This document shows, in pieces, positions 17,973 through 26,157 of a stretch of 35,210 bases of DNA. The DNA is from an uncultured Prevotella sp. (lineage in GTDB: Bacteria > Bacteroidota > Bacteroidia > Bacteroidales > Bacteroidaceae): the NCBI GenBank assembly GCA_937906495.1, contig CALCVT010000097.1, forward strand, positions 1-35,210. Reading direction: 5' to 3'. Made by a program: the position numbers and the translations under genes. Numbering within the stretch: position 1 is the stretch's first letter; each line of letters starts with the position of its first letter. The notes under the pieces were generated by a model. That model did no database searches and had not been told where the DNA came from. It was given only the letters and a program-made list of their open reading frames with translations.

Positions 17973-18335
17973 AAAAGTCTGGGGGCTGTTCGCAAGCCCT
18001 CCAGACACCGCGTCTTCGCCAAAGCCGCAAGGACCTTTGAAAGCCCTTGCACATGTTGAGATTTCCTCACTGTTTTACACCGATTCTGAAAGATCTGGAC
18101 AACATTGAAAATAAGGATTTCAGCCCTTACCGCCAACTCAAACAGCCTGATTGCCGGAACGGCTGAAACGGGCGCGAAAAATAAACCGCACCCCGCCACA
18201 ACGAGCAAACCGCCTTGCCTCAGCCAGCTGAGACAAGGCGGTTTCTGACACACTGAAAACCGGCGGCCTGCGCCCCGGCAAGCGGAGTTAGCGACACTGC
18301 CCGGCAGCAACCTACCGGCAGGGATACCGGCGCAC
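17973..18335. terminator. Convergent intergenic region with two hairpins
   Basis: 363 bp between two convergent genes with no supported ORF. The first hairpin (17978-18005: TCTGGGGGCT pairing with AGCCCTCCAGA, one bulged base) follows the FtsZ-like gene. The second (18207-18244) has 17-bp arms with one mismatch and a CCAG loop (AAACCGCCTTGCCTCAG / CTGAGACAAGGCGGTTT) and lies downstream of the minus-strand lipoprotein gene. Neither has a strong T-tract, but their placement suits transcription ends. Confidence 0.55.
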
Positions 18336-18938
18336 CTAACGAATAACGCCCCGGCCGTGGCACACATTGCAATGGCCACTGCCCTTGCAAATGGCGCATT
18401 TGTCAATGCTGCCCGGCATGCCGTACATGCCCTCGTACTCGAGCAAGCCGGTGCCCTTGCAATGGTTGCAGGCACCGGTGCCACGGCACAACCGGCACGT
18501 TACGCCCTCGCTGCCACCCGACGAAGTGCCGGGGTTGTACCCGTTGTTTCCGTCAATACCCAACATGGCATCAATCTGCTGCATGCCTTGAATGTACTGT
18601 TGAGCCTCAGCGGCCGACACCATGCCCGTGCCGTTGCAGGCACCGCACCGCGACGACTGCCCGTAGCCCGAAAATATACCGCTGCCGGCACACAGGGGGC
18701 AGGCCACTTGCTGCTGCGGCAGGTGGCCGCCAGCCGGCTGCGAGGGTTGTGGCAGGTTTTGGAACATTTGCATCACGCGGTCGTATTTCTCGGACGTCAG
18801 TTCCTGCTCGCCCTGACATACCGGACAAGTGCCAAATTGCGGATGCGCTCCCGAGCCCTGGCAAAAGGGACACGTTTTTTTGCTTTCACAGCTCCACAAA
18901 CAGAGCATGAGGGTGAAAAATAACAAGATTGGCTTCAT
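18336..18938 (-). CDS. Lipoprotein with DnaJ-type CxxCxGxG zinc-finger motifs
   Basis: A 200-aa predicted lipoprotein. The signal peptide (MKPILLFFTLMLCLWSC) has a lipobox ending in C17, after which no J-domain occurs. The mature part carries eight CxxC-type motifs, including CPFCQGSG, CPLCAGSG, CGACNGTG, CRLCRGTG, CNHCKGTG and CAICKGSG, as in the DnaJ cysteine-rich domain. The total would bind about four zinc ions. A Gln/Pro-rich spacer (about 55-75) and a Gly/Asn-rich one (about 130-145) divide the motifs into groups. Its place outside the cytoplasm is unusual for such motifs and suggests binding of unfolded or partner proteins at the envelope. The start at 18938 was chosen for the signal peptide. 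Confidence 0.8.
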   Translation of the reverse strand: MKPILLFFTLMLCLWSCESKKTCPFCQGSGAHPQFGTCPVCQGEQELTSEKYDRVMQMFQNLPQPSQPAGGHLPQQQVACPLCAGSGIFSGYGQSSRCGACNGTGMVSAAEAQQYIQGMQQIDAMLGIDGNNGYNPGTSSGGSEGVTCRLCRGTGACNHCKGTGLLEYEGMYGMPGSIDKCAICKGSGHCNVCHGRGVIR

Positions 18939-19190
18939 AGAGATGGGGGATTGGATGATTGGTCTCACTTTACACCGTCTATTCAGTATTTGTATTACAA
19001 GCTGTCCTGTACAACAAACCTGCAGATGCTCATCGCCGGTCTTTGGAAAAAGAAACGAATAAGTCTGCAAATGGTTAAAAAATGCCGAAGCCCCGCAAAG
19101 CGTGCTCTTCTTTTATCACAAAAATTTGCCGGATGCTTTGTGGGTTGCCGGGCCGGAATGTGTGCGCTACAAACTGCCTCAGCACCGGGT

Positions 19191-20711
19191 TCAGCGCCCG
19201 GTGGCCCAGCCCCGGGCTGCACTGGCGGCCTTGCGGCTCAAGAGTTGTTCGACACTTGCCGCCAGCTCAACCAACTCGCGGGGGTGCGGCACATCGTGGC
19301 GACGCACGCCTACCTCAATACGGAAGTATCCAAGCGGATTGGTATCGACGGTGGTGGCATAACGGAGGGTATGCAGTTTGTTGCCGGCTACAACCTTGGG
19401 CGAATCGGTAGCAAAACTGTCCGACGGGAGGGTGAGCGTGTCGTCGGTTATGAAAGGACGGGACGAGTAGTTGTAGAGGGGCTCACTTCCCGAACGATGC
19501 ATCTTGACATGAGCAAGCACGCGCGACACCGAATCGTGCTCAACCACCTTGACCTCCAAACGGTCGGCCGACTGATAGCCGTGGCTGTTGCAATGGTTGT
19601 TGAGCAACTGGCAGATGCTGTCCTGGAGCGAACGGTCGATGTGGGCGGGATGGTGCACGGAATCGGTCAGGAGGTTGTAGTGCGAAGTGTACCCATTTTT
19701 ACGCAGGGCTACAACTCCCCACGCCTGCTCGCCGGCCGGATAGCGGATGTCGTCGTATTCGGGTTTCAGCAGGAGGCCGTAACGGTGGCGCAAGCCCAGG
19801 CTGTTGCCGTCGGTAATGTAGTAAATGCCCTTAAAGGGGTGGAGCGTCTGCATGCCGTAGCGTCCGTAATCCAGACAGGCATAGGGGTTGTAACCAATGA
19901 GCATGGACGGGAGCAGCACGCCGATATAGGTCACTGCCACCAGGCTGAGCACAAAGCGCCGCGTGTGCCTGAAGAGGACGAAACCGCAGACTGCGGTGAG
20001 CAGCAGACTGACGACCAGCAACAGCACACGCCATTCCCCACTCAGGGGCTGGGCGTAATAAAACAGCAACATGGCCACCAGGAGCAACCACCAGGAACTG
20101 AAGGCGGCCTTACAGTACTTGCTGATGAGCCACCAGCTGAAGAGCGGGGCAAGGATACAGCCCGCGCGGCTGAGCTGGGCATCGGCAGCCAAACCGACAT
20201 ACAAACTGACGAGCGCCGTGAGCAGGAGCAGGCTATAGGTACGGGCACGAGGGTCGTTGCACAACAGTGCGCCGATGACATTGCGGGGCGTGAGCGAAGT
20301 GCGTACCAGTTTTTTGCGAAACAGCTGTACTCCATACCACACAACGGGTAGCCCGCCCAGCCATAAGACACAGGCTGCGGCCAGCGTCAGGACCAGGGGA
20401 CGGCCGGAGTCGACTCCCCAAAGATGAAAGGGAAAGAGCACCATATGCTTTATACCCAACACCCGGGGGGCTATGAGCAAACCAAGGGCAAGGGTGAGCA
20501 GCAGAGGAATAAAGGCGAGCCTTTCCTTTTGCAGCATGGCAAAGGTGAACGACAGGCGCACCAGTACCCAAAGAATGGCAAGGAAATAGACACTTGAATT
20601 CCAAGCGTCGCCTAAAGCCGAAAGTGCCCAAAGCGCACAGACTGTTAAATCGAGCAGGGCGAACGTCCGCTCTACCCGGTTTACGGGATATAGGTTATGG
20701 TTCATACTCAT
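19191..20711 (-). CDS. Polytopic membrane protein with WG-like C-terminal domain
   Basis: A 506-aa protein of unknown function. Roughly eight to ten hydrophobic helices fill residues 15-285. A soluble tail of about 220 residues follows. It begins with LGLRHRYGLLLKPEYDDIRY and QAWGVVALRKNGY, which read as one or two WG-type beta repeats (WG, then PEYDDI). The remaining tail is mixed and matches nothing I recognise. The tail probably lies in the periplasm, but topology is not settled. ATG at 20711 was preferred to a TTG one codon upstream; ATG at 20705 is also possible. It lies 225 bp downstream of the frameshifted gene on the same strand. Confidence 0.65.
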   Translation of the reverse strand: MSMNHNLYPVNRVERTFALLDLTVCALWALSALGDAWNSSVYFLAILWVLVRLSFTFAMLQKERLAFIPLLLTLALGLLIAPRVLGIKHMVLFPFHLWGVDSGRPLVLTLAAACVLWLGGLPVVWYGVQLFRKKLVRTSLTPRNVIGALLCNDPRARTYSLLLLTALVSLYVGLAADAQLSRAGCILAPLFSWWLISKYCKAAFSSWWLLLVAMLLFYYAQPLSGEWRVLLLVVSLLLTAVCGFVLFRHTRRFVLSLVAVTYIGVLLPSMLIGYNPYACLDYGRYGMQTLHPFKGIYYITDGNSLGLRHRYGLLLKPEYDDIRYPAGEQAWGVVALRKNGYTSHYNLLTDSVHHPAHIDRSLQDSICQLLNNHCNSHGYQSADRLEVKVVEHDSVSRVLAHVKMHRSGSEPLYNYSSRPFITDDTLTLPSDSFATDSPKVVAGNKLHTLRYATTVDTNPLGYFRIEVGVRRHDVPHPRELVELAASVEQLLSRKAASAARGWATGR

Positions 20712-20936
20712 CAATGAATTTTATGCAGGCCGATAGAAAGCAGGCTACTTCCCGGTCAGTGCAAGATGCTTGTTCGGGAAATACATGGTCGCATGCAAAC
20801 TAAGCCCTTCGATGTGCTAAGAATAAAAAGAAAGGACTTTATTAACTGATAGTAGCCGTTTGTTATAAATGGTTTTCAAAAAAGTAAAGCTTGCGGGGAG
20901 CATTCCTACTACTGCATCGGTCCTCCCCCGGCACCA

Positions 20937-22068
20937 TCAGTTGGCCGGTGCGGTGCTGAACACGTCGAAGGCATCCTTGAGGGGCTGCAGATCCTCGAAG
21001 TGGAACTCAATTTGCGGCTCGGAATATTCGGGGTAATCAAACTCGTCGATGGGAACGTCCGGCGCTTTGCACACCAGCAGTTCCTCCTTGATTTTACCGT
21101 TCGGCATGGTCAGCTTGTAGCTGGCAAATTCGCCGAGGTGAGCCTCGACCATGAGCAGGTAGTCCTTGCCCCGGTAAAAGTCGCGGTGTCCGGCAAAGGT
21201 GTGGTAAACAAGCTTTACCTTACCGTTACTGATGGTAAAGACATCGAGTTCGTAGTCGGCCTCGCAGCCACCGGTCTTTACAAACAATTCGGGCAGTTTG
21301 TCGTTGTTCATATCCACCAGGAAGTATTCGCTATGCCCCGGACTGTTCTTTTTTAAATACTTGTCGCGGCAAGCTTCAATCTGCTCCTGATACAGGGAGA
21401 CCGGCGAGGGGGTAGCCTTGCTGTACAGGTTTTTTAAACTCACCTCGCGCAGGCTGTTTCCGTCCCAGTCGAGGATTGAAAGTTCGTTGTAACGGTCGCC
21501 TTCTTTGTAATACATGTACGACTGCGCCACAATGAGGTTTTCCTCGTCGGTAAAGCCCAAAACGCCGCTGCAGCAAGGCAACTGCAGGGTCGTTAAGGCG
21601 GGGTCTAACCCTACAACGAATACATACGAATTGCGGCTGTCCCACCCCTCGACCAGCAACTTGTCTTCGCCCAGGTTGATAAATACCCGATGGATGGTAG
21701 GAATGCTGTGGGGGGGTTACTTTGCGTGCCCGGTCGCCCGTACCCAGGCATTCGTAATTACCCTTTGGATTGGTGGTGAACAACTTGAGAAGGCGGCCGG
21801 TAGTTGGCCTATAGACCCACAGGGTTACGGCATCCAGGTCGTTAGAACAGGTGCTGTCAACATGGGTAAACACCATCAGGTTGTACGACTCGGCCGCCAG
21901 TTTGGTATCCGGTGGAAGCTGCAACGAGTCGATGAGTTGCGGCACTGCAGAGGGGGCGACATTTTGCGCCGTGGCCGGGGCAGCCAAAGGGTTGAAACCG
22001 GGGGTAATGCCTGCGATGCCCAAAGCTGCCAACAGCAGGGCCGACAATAAGAGAAGCGTTTTTTTCAT
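20937..22068 (-). pseudogene. Secreted protein gene broken by a +1 frameshift in a C7 tract
   Basis: Two minus-strand frames join into one protein of about 376 aa. The first starts at ATG 22068 with a signal peptide (MKKTLLLLSALLLAALGIAG) and runs through VTLWVYRPTTGRLLKLF to KVTP. The second continues as HSIPTIHRVFINLGEDKLLVEGWDS and ends at 20937. The frames meet at the G run 21710-21716 (seven C on the coding strand); six C would restore a single frame. The second half includes YFLVDMNNDKLPELFVKTGG, a FG-GAP/VCBS-like DxNxDxxPEL motif suggesting a calcium-binding beta-propeller-like protein. It could be a true pseudogene, a phase-variable gene or a sequencing error. No named family recognised. 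Confidence 0.7.
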
Positions 22069-22161
22069 AACAACAATGCCCTGTGTAGGTGTCGGGCGCA
22101 ACCAACGGGCAGCTGCGATGGCTGCCTCAAAAGATTCAACAAAATGAGGAGGAGAATGGAG

Positions 22162-23292
22162 TTAATTGCTGATGCGGCTGGCCTGCTTGAAGACGACCTT
22201 TCCGTGGTGCTTGACTACAAGATAATGGGTGTGGGTGCCCGAACCGTCGGGGTGATTCACCGTGGCGCAAGAGTCAACAATATATTCGTAGCTACCCTGC
22301 CTGAAATAGTAGTCGTCGCAGAGTTGCACCTCGTCGGGTCCGGCGGCGGTGTAGGTACGTTTTTTTCCGCCTTCAATCAACAGGTCGGGCGCATCGGCCA
22401 TCGTTTTGGGACGCGCCCACGAGGCATAGCGCAAGCTCCCATGGGGCATGCGGTCCACCCGCACCAGGTAGCCGTCGGTTTCCATATAGCGCACCAACTC
22501 ACGGTAGTTGCCCGCACGGGGGTGCAGGTGCATGTGCGGCTGCGGGCCGAGGGCAACAAAGCGGTTTCCGTCAAACTGCCACACCTCATAGCGGTCGGTG
22601 AGTTGTCGCTGTTCGGCAAGTGGCACATAGAGTTTGCGCGTGGCAGCATCGTAGGCAAAGAGCCAGTCGTAGCCGTAGCCGTCGGTTGCAAAATACCAGT
22701 GGGGAATGGAGTAGTTGACGCTAAACCAGCTATCGTCGCCGTCAGTGAACGGCCCGCCGTCAACCACATTTACCTGGCGGATGGAATCGCCCGCTATGCG
22801 GTAAGCCTGCAGGTAGTTGTAGCCGTCGGACGAGCTGGCCTTGCTGCTGCAATCCATCAGGTAATAAGTACTGCCGTCGCACCGTACAATGGTATGAATG
22901 CGACTGATGTAGACATCAAAATCGAAAGTAATCACCCGTTTTTTTCCTGCGTCGGTAACAAGGGTCCACACTGTCCAATAGTCGGGCGAGGTGCCGCTGT
23001 CGGGATGCATGCCCGCACGGATGGTGATGCGTCCGTCGGTGGAACGGCACACTGCCCCACCCTCATACTCCCTACTATCTTCTTGCCCATCGGCTGCCAG
23101 CAGGTTGTCCTCTCCTTTCGGGTTCGCCACCTGCCCCGCTGTGGAGCGGGCTTCCGCGAAGTCTGTTGCAGGTTGCACCGGTTGCGCACCATTGACTTGC
23201 ACCCCCTTCACATCCTGCGGTCCACCACAACTCGCACAAATTCCAAGTCCGGCCAGCAGTCCGGCCCATACCATTTGCTTCATCACATTCAT
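22162..23292 (-). CDS. Lipoprotein of unknown function
   Basis: A 376-aa predicted lipoprotein. The signal sequence ends in the lipobox GICASC (Cys about 22), then a low-complexity linker (residues 25-70) and a beta-rich body with many aromatic residues (YWTVWTLVTDAGKKRVITFDFDVYISRIHTIVRC, TDGYGYDWLFAYDAATRKLYVPL). No catalytic motif seen. The body alternates strands ending in charged turns, which resembles a beta-propeller-like fold, but this is only an impression. ATG at 23292 or 23283; the second gives the cleaner signal peptide. It lies 93 bp upstream of the frameshifted gene and may share its transcript. Confidence 0.7.
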   Translation of the reverse strand: MNVMKQMVWAGLLAGLGICASCGGPQDVKGVQVNGAQPVQPATDFAEARSTAGQVANPKGEDNLLAADGQEDSREYEGGAVCRSTDGRITIRAGMHPDSGTSPDYWTVWTLVTDAGKKRVITFDFDVYISRIHTIVRCDGSTYYLMDCSSKASSSDGYNYLQAYRIAGDSIRQVNVVDGGPFTDGDDSWFSVNYSIPHWYFATDGYGYDWLFAYDAATRKLYVPLAEQRQLTDRYEVWQFDGNRFVALGPQPHMHLHPRAGNYRELVRYMETDGYLVRVDRMPHGSLRYASWARPKTMADAPDLLIEGGKKRTYTAAGPDEVQLCDDYYFRQGSYEYIVDSCATVNHPDGSGTHTHYLVVKHHGKVVFKQASRISN

Positions 23293-23346
23293 CTGTACTT
23301 ACACCTTAGTTTACTTTGACACCCGGCGGTCTTCCTACTGCCAGCC

Positions 23347-24186
23347 TTACAACTCCGAAGGGCTGAACTCGATGGTGCATACCTGGCCGGAGGTATCGCC
23401 AGCATACTTGTAACGAATGCCTACACCGGCCTGCTTACAAGTAATTACCACCTGATTGATGGTTGGGTCATCACTCGAAATCTGCTGCCTGATTTTATCT
23501 TTGAGCATCGATTGGTTGACATTTAAAGCTTCCATAGAGACTTTCGAATCATCGATACTGTAATTATAAACAAAATAAGATCCTTCGATCGTTGCCGAGT
23601 TAAGTGTGGTTGCGAAATCAATCTGCTGCGGGCACAAGGCATTGGTTGTCATAACCATGATACTCAGCATTTCGCGCGGCGAAACGGGATCAACCTTGCC
23701 TTCAATCAAATCGTTCAGTTCCTTCTCGGTCACATTGATTTTTACCTGATCCTGCGAATTACCACTTCTAAAAACCAGGGCAAAGCGCGAACCGGCCTCA
23801 GCAATGAGTTTCATCATGTTCACAACATCGTTTGATTTAACCCAGTTGCCCAGCATGGAACGTTTGAGCGTATTTTTACACTCTTTCAACGCCTCAATCT
23901 TTAACGGGAGCGCCTTACTGATGGAGATGGTCATAACCACCTCCGCATCGCCCTCGTTGTACGTAAGTTTGGAAATTTCGCCCATCATGCCCATGTCCAT
24001 CGGACATTCATTGTTGAAAGAAGCCACTTGCTCACGCAACGCATTTTGAGCCTCAACTTGTTCCGAGGTGGAGGAATCGGTTAACGACTCCCCGAAACTC
24101 TTTTTTTCGTAAAAATAGAAGCCTACTACCATCAATACAATGGAAACGACGGCAAAAATTATCCACGAAATTATTGTTCTTTTCAT
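23347..24186 (-). CDS. Membrane-anchored protein with two similar halves
   Basis: A 279-aa protein with one N-terminal TM helix (about 5-25, TIISWIIFAVVSIVLMVVGFYF), so the rest is probably periplasmic. The rest appears duplicated. The first half has NNECPMDMGMMGEISKLTYNEGDAEVVMTISISK with KIEAL. The second has TNALCPQQIDFATTLNSATIEGSYFVYNYSIDD with SMEAL, the same order of Cys-Pro, strand and helix. Function unknown. The gene stands 141 bp from the coiled-coil gene at 24328 and may be the last member of the ATPase operon or the start of the lipoprotein group. Confidence 0.7.
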   Translation of the reverse strand: MKRTIISWIIFAVVSIVLMVVGFYFYEKKSFGESLTDSSTSEQVEAQNALREQVASFNNECPMDMGMMGEISKLTYNEGDAEVVMTISISKALPLKIEALKECKNTLKRSMLGNWVKSNDVVNMMKLIAEAGSRFALVFRSGNSQDQVKINVTEKELNDLIEGKVDPVSPREMLSIMVMTTNALCPQQIDFATTLNSATIEGSYFVYNYSIDDSKVSMEALNVNQSMLKDKIRQQISSDDPTINQVVITCKQAGVGIRYKYAGDTSGQVCTIEFSPSEL

Positions 24187-24327
24187 TATTCTATACCCTC
24201 AATCCGTGTCGGGCACAACTTTTAAATCCAATAATCTGATATTCCTTACTGCTTTTGCTGTCTGACAAAGTTAAGCTGCCCTTCTGTTAAAACGGACAAT
24301 CAAGACGCTTCCAGACAGCTATCCGGG

Positions 24328-24762
24328 TTACTTCAGCATTTGCTGCGCCTTCGTCAAACAGTTTATTGCCTGATTGTTGGCATCAGTCATTTTCTTCAGG
24401 TACATATTGCTCTGATTCAAGGCGTTTTTGGCCTTGCGCTCCTGCTCCCTGGCATTATGGGTATCTCCGCGTTTGGTGTAATAAGCAGTCTGTCGCTGAT
24501 GTTCCTTATACTTTTCCAAGTAATAAGATGCTTCGCGACGGTAGCCCTCGGCCTTTTTCTGATAATATTCGGCCTGCCGCTGATACTTTTTAGACTCCTG
24601 CAACTTGTAATCGGACTTACTGCGGAGCGCATGAACTTGTTTCTGAGCGTCTTCGGCCTGCCGCAACGAGCGTTCGAGAGCGCGAATTTTGTCATTCGAC
24701 TGGGCAAGAGCGGGGACAGCCTGGCAACCCCATAAAATGCAAAGTAGCAAGATGGTGCGCAT
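24328..24762 (-). CDS. Small secreted coiled-coil protein
   Basis: A 144-aa protein with a signal peptide (MRTILLLCILWGCQAVPALAQ, cleavage probably after ALA) and then an almost unbroken helix rich in Q, K, E and Y. Short repeated units such as YYQKKAEGYRREASYYLEKYKEHQ recur, of the type found in Tyr/Lys-rich coiled coils. Probably periplasmic. An internal Cys in the signal (WGC) is not followed by a good lipobox context, so lipidation is uncertain. Start at 24762 was chosen for the signal; the frame extends further upstream without meaning. Tenth in the minus-strand operon. Confidence 0.7.
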   Translation of the reverse strand: MRTILLLCILWGCQAVPALAQSNDKIRALERSLRQAEDAQKQVHALRSKSDYKLQESKKYQRQAEYYQKKAEGYRREASYYLEKYKEHQRQTAYYTKRGDTHNAREQERKAKNALNQSNMYLKKMTDANNQAINCLTKAQQMLK

Positions 24763-24858
24763 ATATGCAATCTTTATTGAATAATCAGGCCCAACAAGCC
24801 GTCGGGCCTGCAATAAACGACAACCGGAGTTCTATGAACCATATACCCTATGCACCCA

Positions 24859-25017
24859 CTACACCCAAGCCAACAGGGCACTGAGAATAATGAGCACACC
24901 AATGACCTTGATGAGCGTGGCTATAAAACCGCGAAGACCTAACCACGCGGGTACTTTGTCTATCAAGATCCAGCCTATCAGGATGCGCACGGCTGTACTA
25001 ATCAATGCGTGTATCAT
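24859..25017 (-). CDS. 52-aa membrane peptide
   Basis: Read directly on the minus strand: ATG at 25017, stop at 24859, giving MIHALISTAVRILIGWILID, then KVPAWLGLRGFIATLIKVIG and VLIILSALLAWV. It has two hydrophobic segments (about 3-20 and 31-51) joined by a short basic loop, so it is probably a two-helix or hairpin inner-membrane peptide. It lies 12 bp after the zinc-ribbon ATPase stop, in step with the operon. Function unknown; it may anchor or modulate the ATPase complex. It is easily missed because of its size. Confidence 0.6.
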   Translation of the reverse strand: MIHALISTAVRILIGWILIDKVPAWLGLRGFIATLIKVIGVLIILSALLAWV

Positions 25018-25029
25018 AAAATTGTATGA

Positions 25030-26157
25030 TTAAAACGGGTTGACTATTTCTAATTGATGCTTGCCACACATGGAGCAGAACCGCGTGATTTGATTGGTAA
25101 ATGGTGTTGGCACGACATAGCCGCATGCCTTGCAACGATACCAACCTCTGGCCTCAACGTCGGCCTTACACTTGGGGCAGTCGGTGGCATTGGCATCCAT
25201 CTCAGCACGACAATGTGGATTCCGGCAGATTTTGGTCAGCCTTCCATCAGGCAACACTCCGTTCTGCAATAACTTAACCAGATACAACGCTCCATACAGG
25301 GCTGCGGTCAAAGGATGGAAGGTACCCTGTGCTGTCTGCAAACAACTCACCATATCCGTGGGGTATTTGCTATGCTTAGGCAGTTCGTTGAGCAAATTGT
25401 TCACAACGCTACCAATCAAAGCACCGCCTCCCAACAGAAGCACCAGTTGCACAGCCGGCAGTTTGACGGGGTTGCTGCCATACCATGAATCGACCACCTG
25501 CTGATATTCGGCCTTGGTTATGATGCCCATTTCGCCAGAGGGCAAAGCCACATTGGTTTTAGAGAATACGACCAGGTCCTTTCGAACCGTTTCGGCATCG
25601 GAAAGGGTCAGGTTTTGCGTCTGAAACTTTTGATTCAAGTAGTTTCGTAACTGTTCGTCGAAAGTCTTCAGTCCGAATTTACTCTTCAGACGGCAAGCCG
25701 TATTGCGCATGGTTTGCACGTCCATCACATTGAGCACGGTGTGGGTATAGCCCAAATCAAGAACGGCTACACTCCCTTTCGTAGGAAAACCTGTCAAGGA
25801 GCGGTAATAATGGATGGCTGCTACGGGAGCCGATACAAAACGTATTTCGCCTGAAAGAAGTGGGCGCACAGCCCGGTACAATGCTTGCACAAAGGTGTGC
25901 CTGGGTGTGAGAGGATAAACAAAAACGGCATGCTCCGGCCGGTGCTGTGCGATTTGCTGCTTAATGAAACGCTGACACACCTCGTCATTTAGCCAGCCAT
26001 CATCGTAATCGTTTGCTTCGTACGGCTCGTAAACGGTATCTACCCGGGGTTGCCCATTCTCAAAGACGGCTACTTTAAGCAAGCAAGTTCCTAAGTCAAA
26101 GGCTATCCACTTGCCGCTGTATGGGGTTTGTTTATTGTTCATCAACGAATTTTCCAT
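25030..26157 (-). CDS. Actin/Hsp70-fold ATPase with C-terminal zinc ribbons
   Basis: A 375-aa protein. Residues 17-300 have actin-superfamily motifs: phosphate-1 WIAFDLGTCLLKVAVF (17-32), phosphate-2 SVAVLDLGYTHTVLNVMD (129-146) and the adenosine motif VLLLGGGALIGSVV (239-252). The helix FGLKTFDEQLRNYL follows phosphate-2 as in Hsp70/ParM-like proteins. Residues 311-364 hold four Cys pairs (C311/C316, C327/C330, C342/C345, C361/C364), that is two zinc ribbons. ATPase activity and possible filament formation are inferred; the zinc ribbons probably bind a protein or nucleic-acid partner. ATG at 26157 or 26142 overlaps the upstream gene by 26 or 11 bp. The closest named families (ParM, PilM, MreB) lack such a tail. 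Confidence 0.75.
   Translation of the reverse strand: MENSLMNNKQTPYSGKWIAFDLGTCLLKVAVFENGQPRVDTVYEPYEANDYDDGWLNDEVCQRFIKQQIAQHRPEHAVFVYPLTPRHTFVQALYRAVRPLLSGEIRFVSAPVAAIHYYRSLTGFPTKGSVAVLDLGYTHTVLNVMDVQTMRNTACRLKSKFGLKTFDEQLRNYLNQKFQTQNLTLSDAETVRKDLVVFSKTNVALPSGEMGIITKAEYQQVVDSWYGSNPVKLPAVQLVLLLGGGALIGSVVNNLLNELPKHSKYPTDMVSCLQTAQGTFHPLTAALYGALYLVKLLQNGVLPDGRLTKICRNPHCRAEMDANATDCPKCKADVEARGWYRCKACGYVVPTPFTNQITRFCSMCGKHQLEIVNPF

Noticed and set aside
18951..20351. Long + strand frame of 466 codons
   Set aside because: Antisense to the polytopic membrane protein, which has clear TM helices; no signal of its own.
22144..23319. Long + strand frame of 391 codons
   Set aside because: Antisense to the lipoprotein gene with lipobox and beta-rich body; no recognisable domain.
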